NCBI GenBank assembly: GCA_964588305.1
Contig: CAZPOP010000001.1
Coordinates: forward strand, 62,001-126,000
DNA length: 64,000 nt
Reading direction: 5' to 3'
DNA from: SM1-73 sp964588305
Lineage (GTDB): Bacteria > Zixibacteria > MSB-5A5 > SM1-73
A program made the position numbers and the translations under genes. Positions 1 through 8,925 of this stretch are shown one piece after another. Position 1 is the first letter of the stretch. The number at the start of each line of letters is the position of its first letter. Under the pieces are notes generated by a model, which did not search any database, was not told the origin of the DNA, and was given only the letters and a program-made list of their open reading frames with translations.

Positions 1-882
1 ACCTATTTAGATTGTGTCCCTTGCATAATTGAACAGACAATTAAAGCTGCCAGAGATTTGACCCAAGATTTGGAAAAACAGGAAAGCCTGTTACAGAAGG
101 TATTGGAGATCCTCAGCAACATCTCCTACAACCAGTCTCCACCTTATCTGGGGAGAGAGGCACATCGGGTGATCCGCTCCATTCTGAATAATCCCGATCC
201 TTATTCAAAACTGAAAAGACGGTTCAACCAGGTGGGGAAAGAGCTCTTTCCTTCCTTGCAGGAGCGGGTCAATGATTCGAAAGACCCGTTCGCCCAAGCA
301 GTGAAGCTGGCCATTGCCGGTAACATCATCGATTTTGGTCCCCCGCATCACTTCGAGTTGAGAGAAACCATTGACAAAGCTTTGAAGGCGAAGCCTGCCA
401 TTGACCATACCGAGAGTTTAAGAGAAGACATAGAGTCAGCCTCGACCATCCTCTATCTGGGAGACAATGCTGGGGAGACCTTCTTTGACAGGATACTGAT
501 CGAACAAATGCCGGCCAAGGAGATTTACTTTGGGGTGAGGGGCAGTCCGGTGATAAACGATGCCACCTCGGAGGATGCCTACTGGGCGGGATTAGACAAA
601 AGGACCAAGATCATCTCCAATGGCTCGGATGCCCCAGGAACCATACTTGAAGATTGTTCTAATGAATTCCAGGACCTCTTTGCCAGATCCGATCTGGTGA
701 TCGCCAAGGGACACGGAAACTACGAAACCTTAAGTGAGGTGCAGGGGAAAAGACTCTATTTCCTTCTCATGGTGAAGTGCGAAACCATAGCCAAGGATAT
801 TGGCTGTTCGGTCGGGGAATTCGTGGTCAAGAAAACAGAGAGCGTCTTGGAGCCAAAGGCGCAGGCGCTTGGGAAAAAATGA
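1..882 (+). CDS. DUF89/ARMT1-type damage-control phosphatase (5' truncated)
   Basis: The reading frame is open from base 1, so the gene starts before the window. The first codons read TYLDCVPC, the N-terminal CxxC segment typical of prokaryotic DUF89 proteins, so little is missing. The metal-site signature GDNAGE lies at visible residues 154-159, and KGHGNYETLSE, another family hallmark, at about 236-246. DUF89 proteins are metal-dependent phosphatases thought to remove damaged or surplus sugar/nucleotide phosphates; the substrate here cannot be read from sequence. The TTG at 58 is not the real start because conserved sequence continues upstream of it. No partner gene is visible on the left, and the next gene is 371 bases away. 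Confidence 0.85.
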   Translation, partial: TYLDCVPCIIEQTIKAARDLTQDLEKQESLLQKVLEILSNISYNQSPPYLGREAHRVIRSILNNPDPYSKLKRRFNQVGKELFPSLQERVNDSKDPFAQAVKLAIAGNIIDFGPPHHFELRETIDKALKAKPAIDHTESLREDIESASTILYLGDNAGETFFDRILIEQMPAKEIYFGVRGSPVINDATSEDAYWAGLDKRTKIISNGSDAPGTILEDCSNEFQDLFARSDLVIAKGHGNYETLSEVQGKRLYFLLMVKCETIAKDIGCSVGEFVVKKTESVLEPKAQALGKK

Positions 883-1253
883 GACCTGACTTTTGGCCGA
901 AGCCGTGCCGTATCGGGGGAATATTGGCAAAGGACGTCCCATCTCTCCAGGCAAGGGTCGAGGGTTAGGGTACTCGCAACCAACTGTTCATTCAGAATCC
1001 GAGGCAAGGACCTTATTCTATTGCCCGACTTTGTCGGGTCACTCAGAGGCACTTCCCTTTTTGGAATTTACACACAACTCGAAGTAAATCCACACAGACG
1101 ATAACCTCCAAACAAAGCCAAGAAAACCTATTGACTTTCGTAAGAGAATAAGATAAGATTGGAATAGGGAAAACCAATTTATCTTGGAGTCGGACAGAAA
1201 CACGAATGTCATTAAGGAAGTTTCTTCGATAATCTTTTACAAGAGAATATAAT
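883..1253. other. intergenic region, 371 bases
   Basis: No convincing gene is seen between the DUF89 gene and the dehydrogenase fusion. Several short frames overlap here but none has a ribosome-binding site or a recognisable motif. The right part contains a possible promoter, listed separately. Confidence 0.5.
1131..1159 (+). promoter_or_regulatory. candidate sigma70-type promoter for the dehydrogenase fusion
   Basis: TTGACT at 1131-1136 and TAAGAT at 1154-1159 are separated by 17 bases, about 95 bases before the ATG at 1254. The -35 box matches five of six consensus bases and the -10 box four of six. Prediction from sequence only. Confidence 0.35.
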
Positions 1254-4200
1254 ATGGCAGGAAAAATGAATCCGGGGCGGCAATCATGGCTGCGAGAGAA
1301 ATTTGGCAGCCGGGTGAGCTTCAACCGGATCGAGCGCAAACTGTACGGTCACGACATCGCTGCCATGCCCAGTTTGTTCAAACCGATTATAGGGAACACA
1401 ATACCGGAGGCGGTGGTTCAGCCGGAGACGGAGCACGAGGTCGTCGAGCTGGTACGTTGGGCGGTCACAAACAACATTGCACTGACTCCCCGGGCCAAAG
1501 CATCATCCGGCTATGGTGGAGTGATCCCGGTCAAGCAGGGATTGGTTGTTGACTTTTACCGAATGAAAAAGATTCTGCGCGTCGATGCTGAGGCTCAGAC
1601 TGCGACGGTTGAAGCGGGAGTGGTTTGGGAGGCCCTGGACAGGGAACTGGCCAAGCACGGCTTAACTTTGCGGCTCTATCCCAGCAGCTATCCGTCGTCC
1701 ACTGCCGGCGGCTGGCTGGCTCAGGGCGGTGCCGGGTTCGGTTCTTACGAGGCTGGTTGGTACCGCGACAACGTGCTGAGCGTCAGGGTGGTGTTGCCCT
1801 CCGGGGAGGTGCGCGCGTTTGCCGGCGATGAGTTGGACCTCATCGCTGACGCGGAAGGCATAACGGGTCTTATCACCGAGGTCACCCTCAAGGTTCAGCC
1901 GCTTGAAGAACTTGATGTAGTGAGCATCGGCTGCCCCAATCCGCATGACCTGCAGCGTCTGATAGAGTCGATCCTCGGCTCGAATTTGCCTATCTGGTCG
2001 CTGGTCTTCATCAATCCCAGAATGGCTGAGCTCAAGAACCGGGCACCTTTGATGGAGCATTACGGGCACCCGGTCGAGGAGCGCGTGCTGCTGCCCGCCG
2101 CATACATCATAACTTTAGCTTACCGCAAAAAAGACCGCGGATCAGTCACGGACAAGCTGCCAAAACTTCTGAAGCAGTGCGAGGCAGAAATCCTGAGCGA
2201 GCGCATAGCTGAGCATGAATGGAAGAACCGGTTCAAGCTCATGATCGTAAAGCGGCTTGGGCCTTCGTTGGTGCCGGCTGAAGTCGTTATCCCGCTTTCT
2301 AACTTGGGAAAGGTGATGACCGAGATCGAGGCCGAGATTAACCAGCCTTTGGTCAAAGAGGGTTTGGTTATCCGGCAGGGTGCGGGCGGTAAGCCGGAGG
2401 TCATCATCCTGGGTTTCATCCCCAGTGACGAGCGCAAGTTCAGCTACAACTTCGTCTTTGCTTTGGCATTGACTTTGATGAAGATCGCGGAGAAGCACGG
2501 TGGTCGACCATACGCAACGGGCATGTATTTCGGAAGTCAGGCTGACGTTATCTTGGGTAAAGAGAGAGTACAAAAGCTGCGCGCCTTCAAGTCGCAGATC
2601 GATCCCAAAGGTATCATGAATCCGGGCAAGGTTATTGGCAGAGGGTTGGTTGGCACAACGCTGAGCTTGGCCCGCGCGTTCGAGCCGCTGGTTCGCCCCT
2701 TTGGCAATCATGTCATAGCCCAGGTGGGCGAGCGTCCGACTAAGCCCGTAAGAGGCATTCCGGCGGACGTGGCCTGGTACGCATATGGCTGTTCTCAGTG
2801 CGGCTACTGCATCGACGAGTGCGACCAGTTCTACGGCCGAGGCTGGGAAAGCCAGAGCCCCCGAGGAAAGTGGTACTGGCTTCGGGAGTACATGGAAGGT
2901 CGCGAGGAGTGGACCCAGTTCATGGTGGATACCTTCTTAGTCTGCACTACCTGTGAGTTGTGCAACCTGCGCTGCTCGGCAGTCTTGCCTATTGAGCCGT
3001 CGTGGATGAAGCTGCGGGGCAAGCTTATTCATGAAGACAAGAGAATGACTTTCCCGCCTTTTGAGATAATGGCAGCCGCTCTGCGGGCCGAGGGCGACAT
3101 CTGGGCCGGTTATCGCAAAGACCGGTCGAATTGGTTTCCCCCGGACCTTTTGGCAAAGCATGGGCCGGGTCGGAGGTCTAAGAATGTCTACTTTGCTGGC
3201 TGCACGGCAAGCTACGTGGAAAAGGACATAGCCATGGCCAGCGTACGCTTGCTGGACGAGGCGGGCGTGGATTTCACCTATGTGGGCGAAAAGGAAAACT
3301 GCTGCTCCACCCCCATGTTGGTGGCCGGAAAATGGGACGTATTCCTTGAGACCATGAACAAGAATCTACAGGCAGTCAAGGAGACCGGAGCGGACACGGT
3401 GATCTGCTCCTGTCCTGCCTGCGACATGATGTGGCGCCAGGTGTATCCGAGATGGGCCGAGAAGCTTGGCATTGAGTATGGGATTACCGCCAGGCACTAC
3501 AGCGAGATCCTATCAGAGAAGATCAAGGCCGGCCAGTTCAAGTTCCCTCCCAACGACAAGCAACCAGTGACGGTTTCCTGGCATGACTCGTGCCACATAG
3601 GTCGGGTTTCTGGAGTGTATGAGCCCCCGCGAGACCTGATCAAGGCTATCCCCAACGTGAACTTGGTCGAGATGAGTCACAACCGGGAGGATGCACACTG
3701 CTGCGGCTCGGTTCTAACTTTAATTAAGGAGCCGGCAGTGGCTTATGAGATTGGTCGGACCCGTCTGGAAGAGGCGATTGAAGCCGGGGCAGAAAAAGTT
3801 TTGGCCCTGTGCCCTTGCTGTGAATTTCAGTTCCGGGTGGCCGCAGAAAAGAAGAAAGTCCCGGTAGAGATCGTGGATTTAGCCCGTTTCGCCTCATCGG
3901 CACTGGGCTACGAATTCCCCGATCCGCATCCGGAAGTGGAAGCCCAGTGGGCAGTCTTCGATGCGATGATCGCCCTGATGACGCCGGAAGGCTTCGCTGA
4001 GCTGATGAAAACCATGTGGCCGGAGCTTATCAGAGCCATGCCCTTCAAGATGGGGACAATGATGCGCGTCATGGGGAAGATTCCCGGTGCGCCGAATTTG
4101 ATGAAGCCGTTGTTCCCTATCCTCTTCCCCAGGCTCTTGCCAAAGATGATGCCAAAAGTCATGGCGGTGATGCTAAAACGAGTAGGTGAGCGCATCCCCA

Positions 4201-4334
4201 TGCCCGACTACATGGCCGAACAGATGCCGGAGCTGATGCCGAAAGTTATGGACAACCTCATGCCTCACATGATTGGTGATGTGGTTCCCTTAGTAACACA
4301 GCCGATGATCGATCACCTAAGAGGAAAGAATTAA
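1254..4334 (+). CDS. FAD-linked dehydrogenase / Fe-S oxidoreductase fusion (GlcD-GlcF type)
   Basis: A 1026-residue protein joining two enzymes that are often separate. Residues about 40-470 form a PCMH-type FAD-binding domain and FAD-oxidase C-terminal domain, ending with the family motif around MNPGKVIG. Two ferredoxin-like clusters follow: C513-x2-C516-x2-C519-x3-C523 and C564-x2-C567-x2-C570-x3-C574. Two cysteine-rich CCG domains come next (NCCSTP, CSCPACD, then DSCHIGR, HCCGS, LCPCCEF), as in heterodisulfide reductase subunit B and GlcF. The family oxidises 2-hydroxy acids such as glycolate or lactate and passes electrons through Fe-S centres to a quinone or soluble carrier; the substrate is unknown. 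The last roughly 110 residues are unusually rich in Met and Pro. It stands alone in its transcription unit. Confidence 0.85.
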   Translation: MAGKMNPGRQSWLREKFGSRVSFNRIERKLYGHDIAAMPSLFKPIIGNTIPEAVVQPETEHEVVELVRWAVTNNIALTPRAKASSGYGGVIPVKQGLVVDFYRMKKILRVDAEAQTATVEAGVVWEALDRELAKHGLTLRLYPSSYPSSTAGGWLAQGGAGFGSYEAGWYRDNVLSVRVVLPSGEVRAFAGDELDLIADAEGITGLITEVTLKVQPLEELDVVSIGCPNPHDLQRLIESILGSNLPIWSLVFINPRMAELKNRAPLMEHYGHPVEERVLLPAAYIITLAYRKKDRGSVTDKLPKLLKQCEAEILSERIAEHEWKNRFKLMIVKRLGPSLVPAEVVIPLSNLGKVMTEIEAEINQPLVKEGLVIRQGAGGKPEVIILGFIPSDERKFSYNFVFALALTLMKIAEKHGGRPYATGMYFGSQADVILGKERVQKLRAFKSQIDPKGIMNPGKVIGRGLVGTTLSLARAFEPLVRPFGNHVIAQVGERPTKPVRGIPADVAWYAYGCSQCGYCIDECDQFYGRGWESQSPRGKWYWLREYMEGREEWTQFMVDTFLVCTTCELCNLRCSAVLPIEPSWMKLRGKLIHEDKRMTFPPFEIMAAALRAEGDIWAGYRKDRSNWFPPDLLAKHGPGRRSKNVYFAGCTASYVEKDIAMASVRLLDEAGVDFTYVGEKENCCSTPMLVAGKWDVFLETMNKNLQAVKETGADTVICSCPACDMMWRQVYPRWAEKLGIEYGITARHYSEILSEKIKAGQFKFPPNDKQPVTVSWHDSCHIGRVSGVYEPPRDLIKAIPNVNLVEMSHNREDAHCCGSVLTLIKEPAVAYEIGRTRLEEAIEAGAEKVLALCPCCEFQFRVAAEKKKVPVEIVDLARFASSALGYEFPDPHPEVEAQWAVFDAMIALMTPEGFAELMKTMWPELIRAMPFKMGTMMRVMGKIPGAPNLMKPLFPILFPRLLPKMMPKVMAVMLKRVGERIPMPDYMAEQMPELMPKVMDNLMPHMIGDVVPLVTQPMIDHLRGKN

Positions 4335-4606
4335 ACGCGCCCGATATTTGGCGGGAGATTTCGGCCTTCCTCTCTGGCTGGGAACCACGACTGTAATCGC
4401 TTCCTCTCGGAACAAGTCTTCGCTTTAGATGGTTCAATGTTAGCGGTTGCCGAAGGTAAATGGCCTTGACACTTCTTTGTGGATTTTTCATGAGGAATGC
4501 CGTGGGCATGATTTCTCGAAAATGAGTCCTTGATGCCGATATATCAAATGAAGAATCTCTTTTCAGAAATCCCTGGGGAGATTTCTTAATCACCAAAGGT
4601 CAACAT
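4335..4606 (+). promoter_or_regulatory. leader region of the methionine gene cluster
   Basis: This 272-base region precedes the methionine cluster. It contains a TTGACA at 4466-4471 without a good -10 partner, and small inverted repeats: ATGCC/GGCAT near 4497-4510 and GAAATC/GATTTC near 4567-4586. I looked for SAM-I, SAM-II and cobalamin riboswitch cores and could not recognise any. A weak ribosome-binding site (AAAGG) sits before the ATG at 4607. Confidence 0.3.
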
Positions 4607-5587
4607 ATGCTGAAAACGACAGTTGTGGGAAACTATCCTAAGATAACGGCGGACAAATCTGCTCCCAATCTCAGATCGGCGCTCAACAAGTTCGATCGAA
4701 ATAAGATTTCCGAGGAGGAACTGGAGAGGGTTTATCAGGAAACTATCCAGAGAGTGATAAGAGAACAGGAAGAGGCAGGCGTGGACCTGATCACCGACGG
4801 ACAGATCAGGTGGGATGATCCGGTTACTCCATTTGCCAGAAATATCGATGGACTGGAGGTTGGTGGTTTGATTCGTTTTTTTGACAACAATGTTTATTAC
4901 CGAAGACCTGTGGTCAAATCCAAGCTGGCATTCAAGGACTATTCAACCGTGGAGGAATTTGCATTCTTAAAACGGAACTCAACTAAGGAAGTCAAAGCAG
5001 TCATTGTCGGCCCGTTCACCTTTGCCAACCTTGCAAAGGATGAATACTATAACGACATTGACAAACTCACTTTGGATCTGGCCGAAATCCTGAAAAAAGA
5101 GGCAAAGAAGTTAGAGGAAGCGGGTGCAGAATTTATTCAGATCGATGAGCCTTCATTATGCTTTTCACCCGAGAAGATCGATCTGGCAAATCAAGCAATT
5201 AAGGTCATTACCGACGGTTTGAAGGCCAAGACCTTCTTGTACCTTTATTTCGGGGGGATCAAAAATCTGATTCCCGCACCTTTTGATTTCCCGGTCGACG
5301 GGATCGCAATCGACGTTGTCAGCAGACCTGAGAATCTTGATCTTATATTGGAAGGTTCATTTGACAAGGAACTTGTCTTGGGCTGTTTGGATGCAAGGAA
5401 CACAAGGTTGGAGGAAGAAGAGGAGCTTTTGAAGCTATTCCAGAGAACAACTCAGAAGATTTCCAGTGAGAGGATATACGTCAGTCCATCCTGCGGGCTG
5501 GAGTTTCTGCCTCATGAGGCGGCACTCGCGAAATTGAAAAGGATGGTGCAGTCGGCAAAGAAGTTCAATCTCGGCGGAGACGATTGA
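4607..5587 (+). CDS. core-MetE family protein lacking three zinc ligands
   Basis: A 326-residue protein equal to the C-terminal catalytic half of cobalamin-independent methionine synthase. Family features are the N-terminal TTVVGNYPK, the D-G-Q/E region at 64-66, VGPFTF at 134-139 and QIDEP at 178-182. In active MetE the zinc that binds homocysteine is held by His, Cys, Glu and Cys. Alignment with the neighbour encoded at 5606-6571 puts Tyr212, Tyr214 and Asp236 where His, Cys and Glu belong; only Cys296 (SPSCGLE) is kept. It may therefore be a non-catalytic partner, or may use another metal or methyl donor. The next gene starts 18 bases downstream, so the two are almost certainly co-transcribed. 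Confidence 0.8.
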   Translation: MLKTTVVGNYPKITADKSAPNLRSALNKFDRNKISEEELERVYQETIQRVIREQEEAGVDLITDGQIRWDDPVTPFARNIDGLEVGGLIRFFDNNVYYRRPVVKSKLAFKDYSTVEEFAFLKRNSTKEVKAVIVGPFTFANLAKDEYYNDIDKLTLDLAEILKKEAKKLEEAGAEFIQIDEPSLCFSPEKIDLANQAIKVITDGLKAKTFLYLYFGGIKNLIPAPFDFPVDGIAIDVVSRPENLDLILEGSFDKELVLGCLDARNTRLEEEEELLKLFQRTTQKISSERIYVSPSCGLEFLPHEAALAKLKRMVQSAKKFNLGGDD

Positions 5588-5605
5588 CCAACTGAAGAGG
5601 TTGTG

Positions 5606-6571
5606 ATGTTGCTTACTACCACAGTGGGAAGCTTTCCCAAACCCGATTATCTGGTCAAAGCAAGGAATCTGTTCAGCCGGAAAAAGATCAGCGAAGATGA
5701 ACTGAGGGAGCTGGAGAGGAAAGCTACGCGCGAGATTATAAAACTCCAAGAGGGAATAGGCCTGGATATTCTGGTGCACGGCGAGATGGAACGCGCCGAT
5801 ATGGTGACCTTTTTTGCCGAGAGACTAGAGGGCTTCGGCATAAGTGGCCTGGTCCGTTCCTATGGCAACAGATACTACAAAAAACCAATTGCTAAAGGGA
5901 AGATCAAAAGAAATCATCCCATCGCCCTGGAGATGTTCCAATATGCGCAGAGCTTGACCCAAAAACCGGTAAAGGGAATGCTTACCGGTCCCTATACCAT
6001 GTGCGACTGGTCCTTTAATGAATACTTTCCAACACGGCGGGATTTGGTTTTGAATTTGGCAGAGGTGGTTCATCAGGAGGCTTTAGATCTGGATCACGCG
6101 GGAGCGAAATACATTCAGATAGACGAGCCAGCCATCTCCACCCGTCCTTCGGAGATTGATCTGGCAATCGAGGCCATGAAGATCGTTACCGATGGTTTGA
6201 GGGCTAAGACCGTTTCTCACATCTGTTACGGAGACTTCACCACCATCTATCCCAGGATTCTTAGTCTCGCGGTGGATCAACTGGATTTGGAGTTCGCCAA
6301 TAACGACTTTGCCAATCTGGAGATTTTCAAGAATCCCCGCTTCACCAAAGAGATTGCCGTGGGCGTCATCGATGTGCATTCGCACGTGATTGAGACCAAG
6401 CAGAAGGTGAAAAGTAACATCAAAAGGGCGTTAGAGGTTTTTCCTCTGGAAAAGGTCTATATCGACCCGGATTGCGGCTTGAAGACCAGGACGCTGGAAG
6501 AGTCAGAGGCGAAGCTGAAGGTTATGGTGTCGGCTGTGAGGGAAGTTAAGGAAGAAATGGGGCTGAAATAA
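5606..6571 (+). CDS. core-MetE methionine synthase, zinc site intact
   Basis: Paralogue of the preceding protein with the full zinc set: His206-x-Cys208 (SHICYGDF), Glu230, and Cys291 in DPDCGLKTR; the 24-residue His-Glu spacing matches E. coli MetE. There is no N-terminal MetE half, so it cannot bind folate in the usual MetE way. Short MetE proteins of this kind (MesA-D, Dehalococcoides core-MetE) take methyl groups from corrinoid proteins or other donors. I prefer the ATG at 5606 over the GTG at 5603 because AGAGG at 5596-5600 is then 5 bases away. The next start codon follows one base after its stop, indicating translational coupling. Confidence 0.85.
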   Translation: MLLTTTVGSFPKPDYLVKARNLFSRKKISEDELRELERKATREIIKLQEGIGLDILVHGEMERADMVTFFAERLEGFGISGLVRSYGNRYYKKPIAKGKIKRNHPIALEMFQYAQSLTQKPVKGMLTGPYTMCDWSFNEYFPTRRDLVLNLAEVVHQEALDLDHAGAKYIQIDEPAISTRPSEIDLAIEAMKIVTDGLRAKTVSHICYGDFTTIYPRILSLAVDQLDLEFANNDFANLEIFKNPRFTKEIAVGVIDVHSHVIETKQKVKSNIKRALEVFPLEKVYIDPDCGLKTRTLEESEAKLKVMVSAVREVKEEMGLK

Positions 6572-6572
6572 A

Positions 6573-8468
6573 ATGGCAGATCCATTTTTGGAAAGACTGA
6601 AAAAGGGAACCATGCTCTGCGACGGTGCCATGGGAACTCTGCTTTACTCCCGAGGAACAGGATTCGAGCATCCCTTTGATGAGCTGAATCTGTCTAAGCC
6701 GGACATGGTTCAGAAAGTCCATCAGGATTATATCAAGGCCGGAGCAGAGATTATCGAGACCAACACGTTCGGAGGGAACAGATACAGGCTGGGCGCTCAT
6801 GGGCTTCCGGGAAGAATCAGAGAGATCAACATCAGAGGAGCAGGTATTGCCCGGGAGGCACGAGAGATTGAGGGTGAACCTGTCTTTGTGGGCGGGTCGA
6901 TCGGACCTCTGGGAAGACCGCTGGCTCCCATCGGAAAGATCACCTCAAAGCAGGCTTTTGAAGCGTTTCAGGAGCAGGCAGAAGCACTGGCTGAAGCCGG
7001 AGTGGATCTTTTCATAATCGAGACCTTTTCCGATTTGGTTGAAATCAAGGAAGCTATCAGAGCCGTAAGAGGAGCATCCAAGCTACCGATCATTGCCCAG
7101 ATGACATTTACCGAGGAGGGTTTGACCTTGATGGGCCACACACCTTCCGGGATTGCCAAAGAGCTGGAAAAGATAGAGGTTGACGTCATTGGCGTCAATT
7201 GCAGCGTAGGCCCGCAAAGGGTTCTGGATGCAATTCACCAGATGAGAAAAGTCACCTCTTCCAAATTATCTGCTCAGCCCAATGCAGGATTCCCCAGGTT
7301 TGTGGACGGAAGATTCATATATCTTTCCTCGCCGGAGTATTTTGCAGAATATACCAAGAGATTTCTCAGCGCTGGGGTGGCGGTTTTGGGAGGTTGCTGC
7401 GGCACCACGCCTGAGCACATTCAAGCCATGGCCAAGGTGCTCAAAGAGAAAGAATCCGGCTCAAATGAAAATGCCGGAGTAATCGAAGTCGAAAGAGAGT
7501 TCGAGGAGCAAGTCACCGTAGAAGAGTTGATTGAACCCTCGACTTTTGCTTCTAAACTGAAAGAGAAATTCGTGATCTCGGTGGAATTGGATCCTCCCCG
7601 CGGCGTGAATCCCAAAAAGGTTTTAAGGCAAGCTCAATTGATCAGGGACAGGGGCATCGATGCGGTGAACATAGCCGACAGCCCCATGGCCAGGGTCAGG
7701 ATGGGCTGTCTTTCTTTGGCCGCTCTGGTCAAAGAGAAAGTAGGGCTGGAGGTTATTCTTCATCTGACCTGCCGGGACAGAAACCTTATGGGACTGCAGT
7801 CCGATCTGATGGGAGCGCACGCTTTGGGCATTCGGAGTATACTTGCCGTAACCGGCGATCCTCCCAGATTGGGAGATTACCCTCATGCCACGGCAGTCTA
7901 TGACGTCGATTCCATAGGTTTGGTAAAGATAATCAAGAAGCTGAACCAGGGCACGGACTGGGCCGGCAACTCCATAGGCTCGCCCACCTCCTTTTGTACC
8001 GGGGTAGGCGCAAATCCGAATGCACTCGATTTTGAAAAGGAAATGGAGAGATTGAGGCAGAAAGTTGAAGCCGGTGCAGATTTCATCTTCACTCAACCTC
8101 TGTATGATAATGAAACCTTGAATGGTTTTTTGGAAAGAGCGCAAGGGTTGAATCTTCCTATTCTGGTGGGCCTGCTCCCCTTGCACAGCTTCAGACAGGC
8201 GGAGTTTTTGCATCATGAAGTCCCAGGCATTGCCATCCCTCAGAACATACGAGACAGAATGAAAAGCGCGGGTGAAAGGGGAATAGAAGAAGGCATTACT
8301 ATCGCCAGAGAATTCTTAGAAGAGATTAAACAGAGAATTTCCGGAGTTTATCTGGTTCCCTCCTTTGGAAAAGTCGAGTTGGCATTGGAAGTAGTAGAAG
8401 ATATCTCCTTTTCAAAATACCTTTCCTCTCCACAAAGCGACGGGGGTAGAAACCCTTTCACAGCGTGA
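6573..8468 (+). CDS. yitJ: homocysteine S-methyltransferase / methylenetetrahydrofolate reductase fusion
   Basis: A 631-residue two-domain enzyme. The N-terminal half is a homocysteine methyltransferase (Pfam S-methyl_trans) with DGAMGT near residue 15 and zinc cysteines Cys210 (VNCSVGP) and Cys275-Cys276 (GGCCGTT). From about residue 325 a MetF-type methylene-THF reductase follows (ISVELDPPRG, AVTGDPP, DFIFTQPLYD). The architecture equals Bacillus YitJ; the folate and cobalamin domains of full MetH are absent. It makes 5-methyl-THF and may methylate homocysteine, linking the folate pool to the two core-MetE proteins upstream. It is the last gene of the cluster; after it comes a 457-base gap. 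Confidence 0.9.
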   Translation: MADPFLERLKKGTMLCDGAMGTLLYSRGTGFEHPFDELNLSKPDMVQKVHQDYIKAGAEIIETNTFGGNRYRLGAHGLPGRIREINIRGAGIAREAREIEGEPVFVGGSIGPLGRPLAPIGKITSKQAFEAFQEQAEALAEAGVDLFIIETFSDLVEIKEAIRAVRGASKLPIIAQMTFTEEGLTLMGHTPSGIAKELEKIEVDVIGVNCSVGPQRVLDAIHQMRKVTSSKLSAQPNAGFPRFVDGRFIYLSSPEYFAEYTKRFLSAGVAVLGGCCGTTPEHIQAMAKVLKEKESGSNENAGVIEVEREFEEQVTVEELIEPSTFASKLKEKFVISVELDPPRGVNPKKVLRQAQLIRDRGIDAVNIADSPMARVRMGCLSLAALVKEKVGLEVILHLTCRDRNLMGLQSDLMGAHALGIRSILAVTGDPPRLGDYPHATAVYDVDSIGLVKIIKKLNQGTDWAGNSIGSPTSFCTGVGANPNALDFEKEMERLRQKVEAGADFIFTQPLYDNETLNGFLERAQGLNLPILVGLLPLHSFRQAEFLHHEVPGIAIPQNIRDRMKSAGERGIEEGITIAREFLEEIKQRISGVYLVPSFGKVELALEVVEDISFSKYLSSPQSDGGRNPFTA

Positions 8469-8925
8469 GTAAGGCCAGCTCCGGTGGCGTTGGTGGGCTT
8501 GGTGACCTTGGTGATCTTCGTTTTGAAAATTTTCTTCCTCACTAATCATCTCCTCCTGTCTTTCCATATAGCTCCCTCTCAATAACAGGCGACCTATAGG
8601 TTTCACCACAAAAGTTGTGGGGAAAATGCTCGGCGTGGGTGAGTGTTCCCCAAGTCAGTGATGATTTTTCCCGGTTGACCAACCCAAGTCATATTGTCAG
8701 TGAAAAACACCGACAGGGAGTGGGGACAGGGGGTCTTTGTCCTGTAGTTGGACCCATTCAACGATTTATCTTGACTTTTGTTCGTCTCGCAATTATAGTT
8801 CTACGAAACTCGACGAGAGAGAGAAAGTGATTGAGATAGAATAGGCTTTACGCGCTAGATAGAGACAAGAAACAGTTCCTTCACTATGGTTATTTAACAT
8901 CGACAGGAGCCGTTGTACTGAAGCG
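8469..8925. other. intergenic region with 9-bp tandem repeat and hairpin
   Basis: No gene seen. Four copies of an imperfect 9-base unit (GGTGNNNTT) run from 8483 to 8518. An inverted repeat GGGGAA/TTCCCC spans about 8620-8652. The right end carries a good promoter (separate entry) and a leader of about 120 bases before the methyltransferase gene. Confidence 0.5.
8771..8799 (+). promoter_or_regulatory. candidate promoter of the type II restriction-modification pair
   Basis: TTGACT at 8771-8776 and TATAGT at 8794-8799 with a 17-base spacer; each box matches five of six consensus bases. It lies about 125 bases before the methyltransferase ATG and gives the pair its own transcription start, as expected for a mobile restriction-modification unit. 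Confidence 0.5.

Noticed and set aside
2142..2711. 189-codon minus-strand ORF
   Set aside because: Antisense to the well-supported FAD domain of the dehydrogenase fusion; no motif of its own.
4335..4606. SAM or cobalamin riboswitch upstream of the methionine genes
   Set aside because: Searched by eye for the conserved cores; only small unrelated inverted repeats were found.
7623..8216. 197-codon minus-strand ORF
   Set aside because: Antisense to the MetF-type domain of the fusion enzyme, which has clear family motifs.
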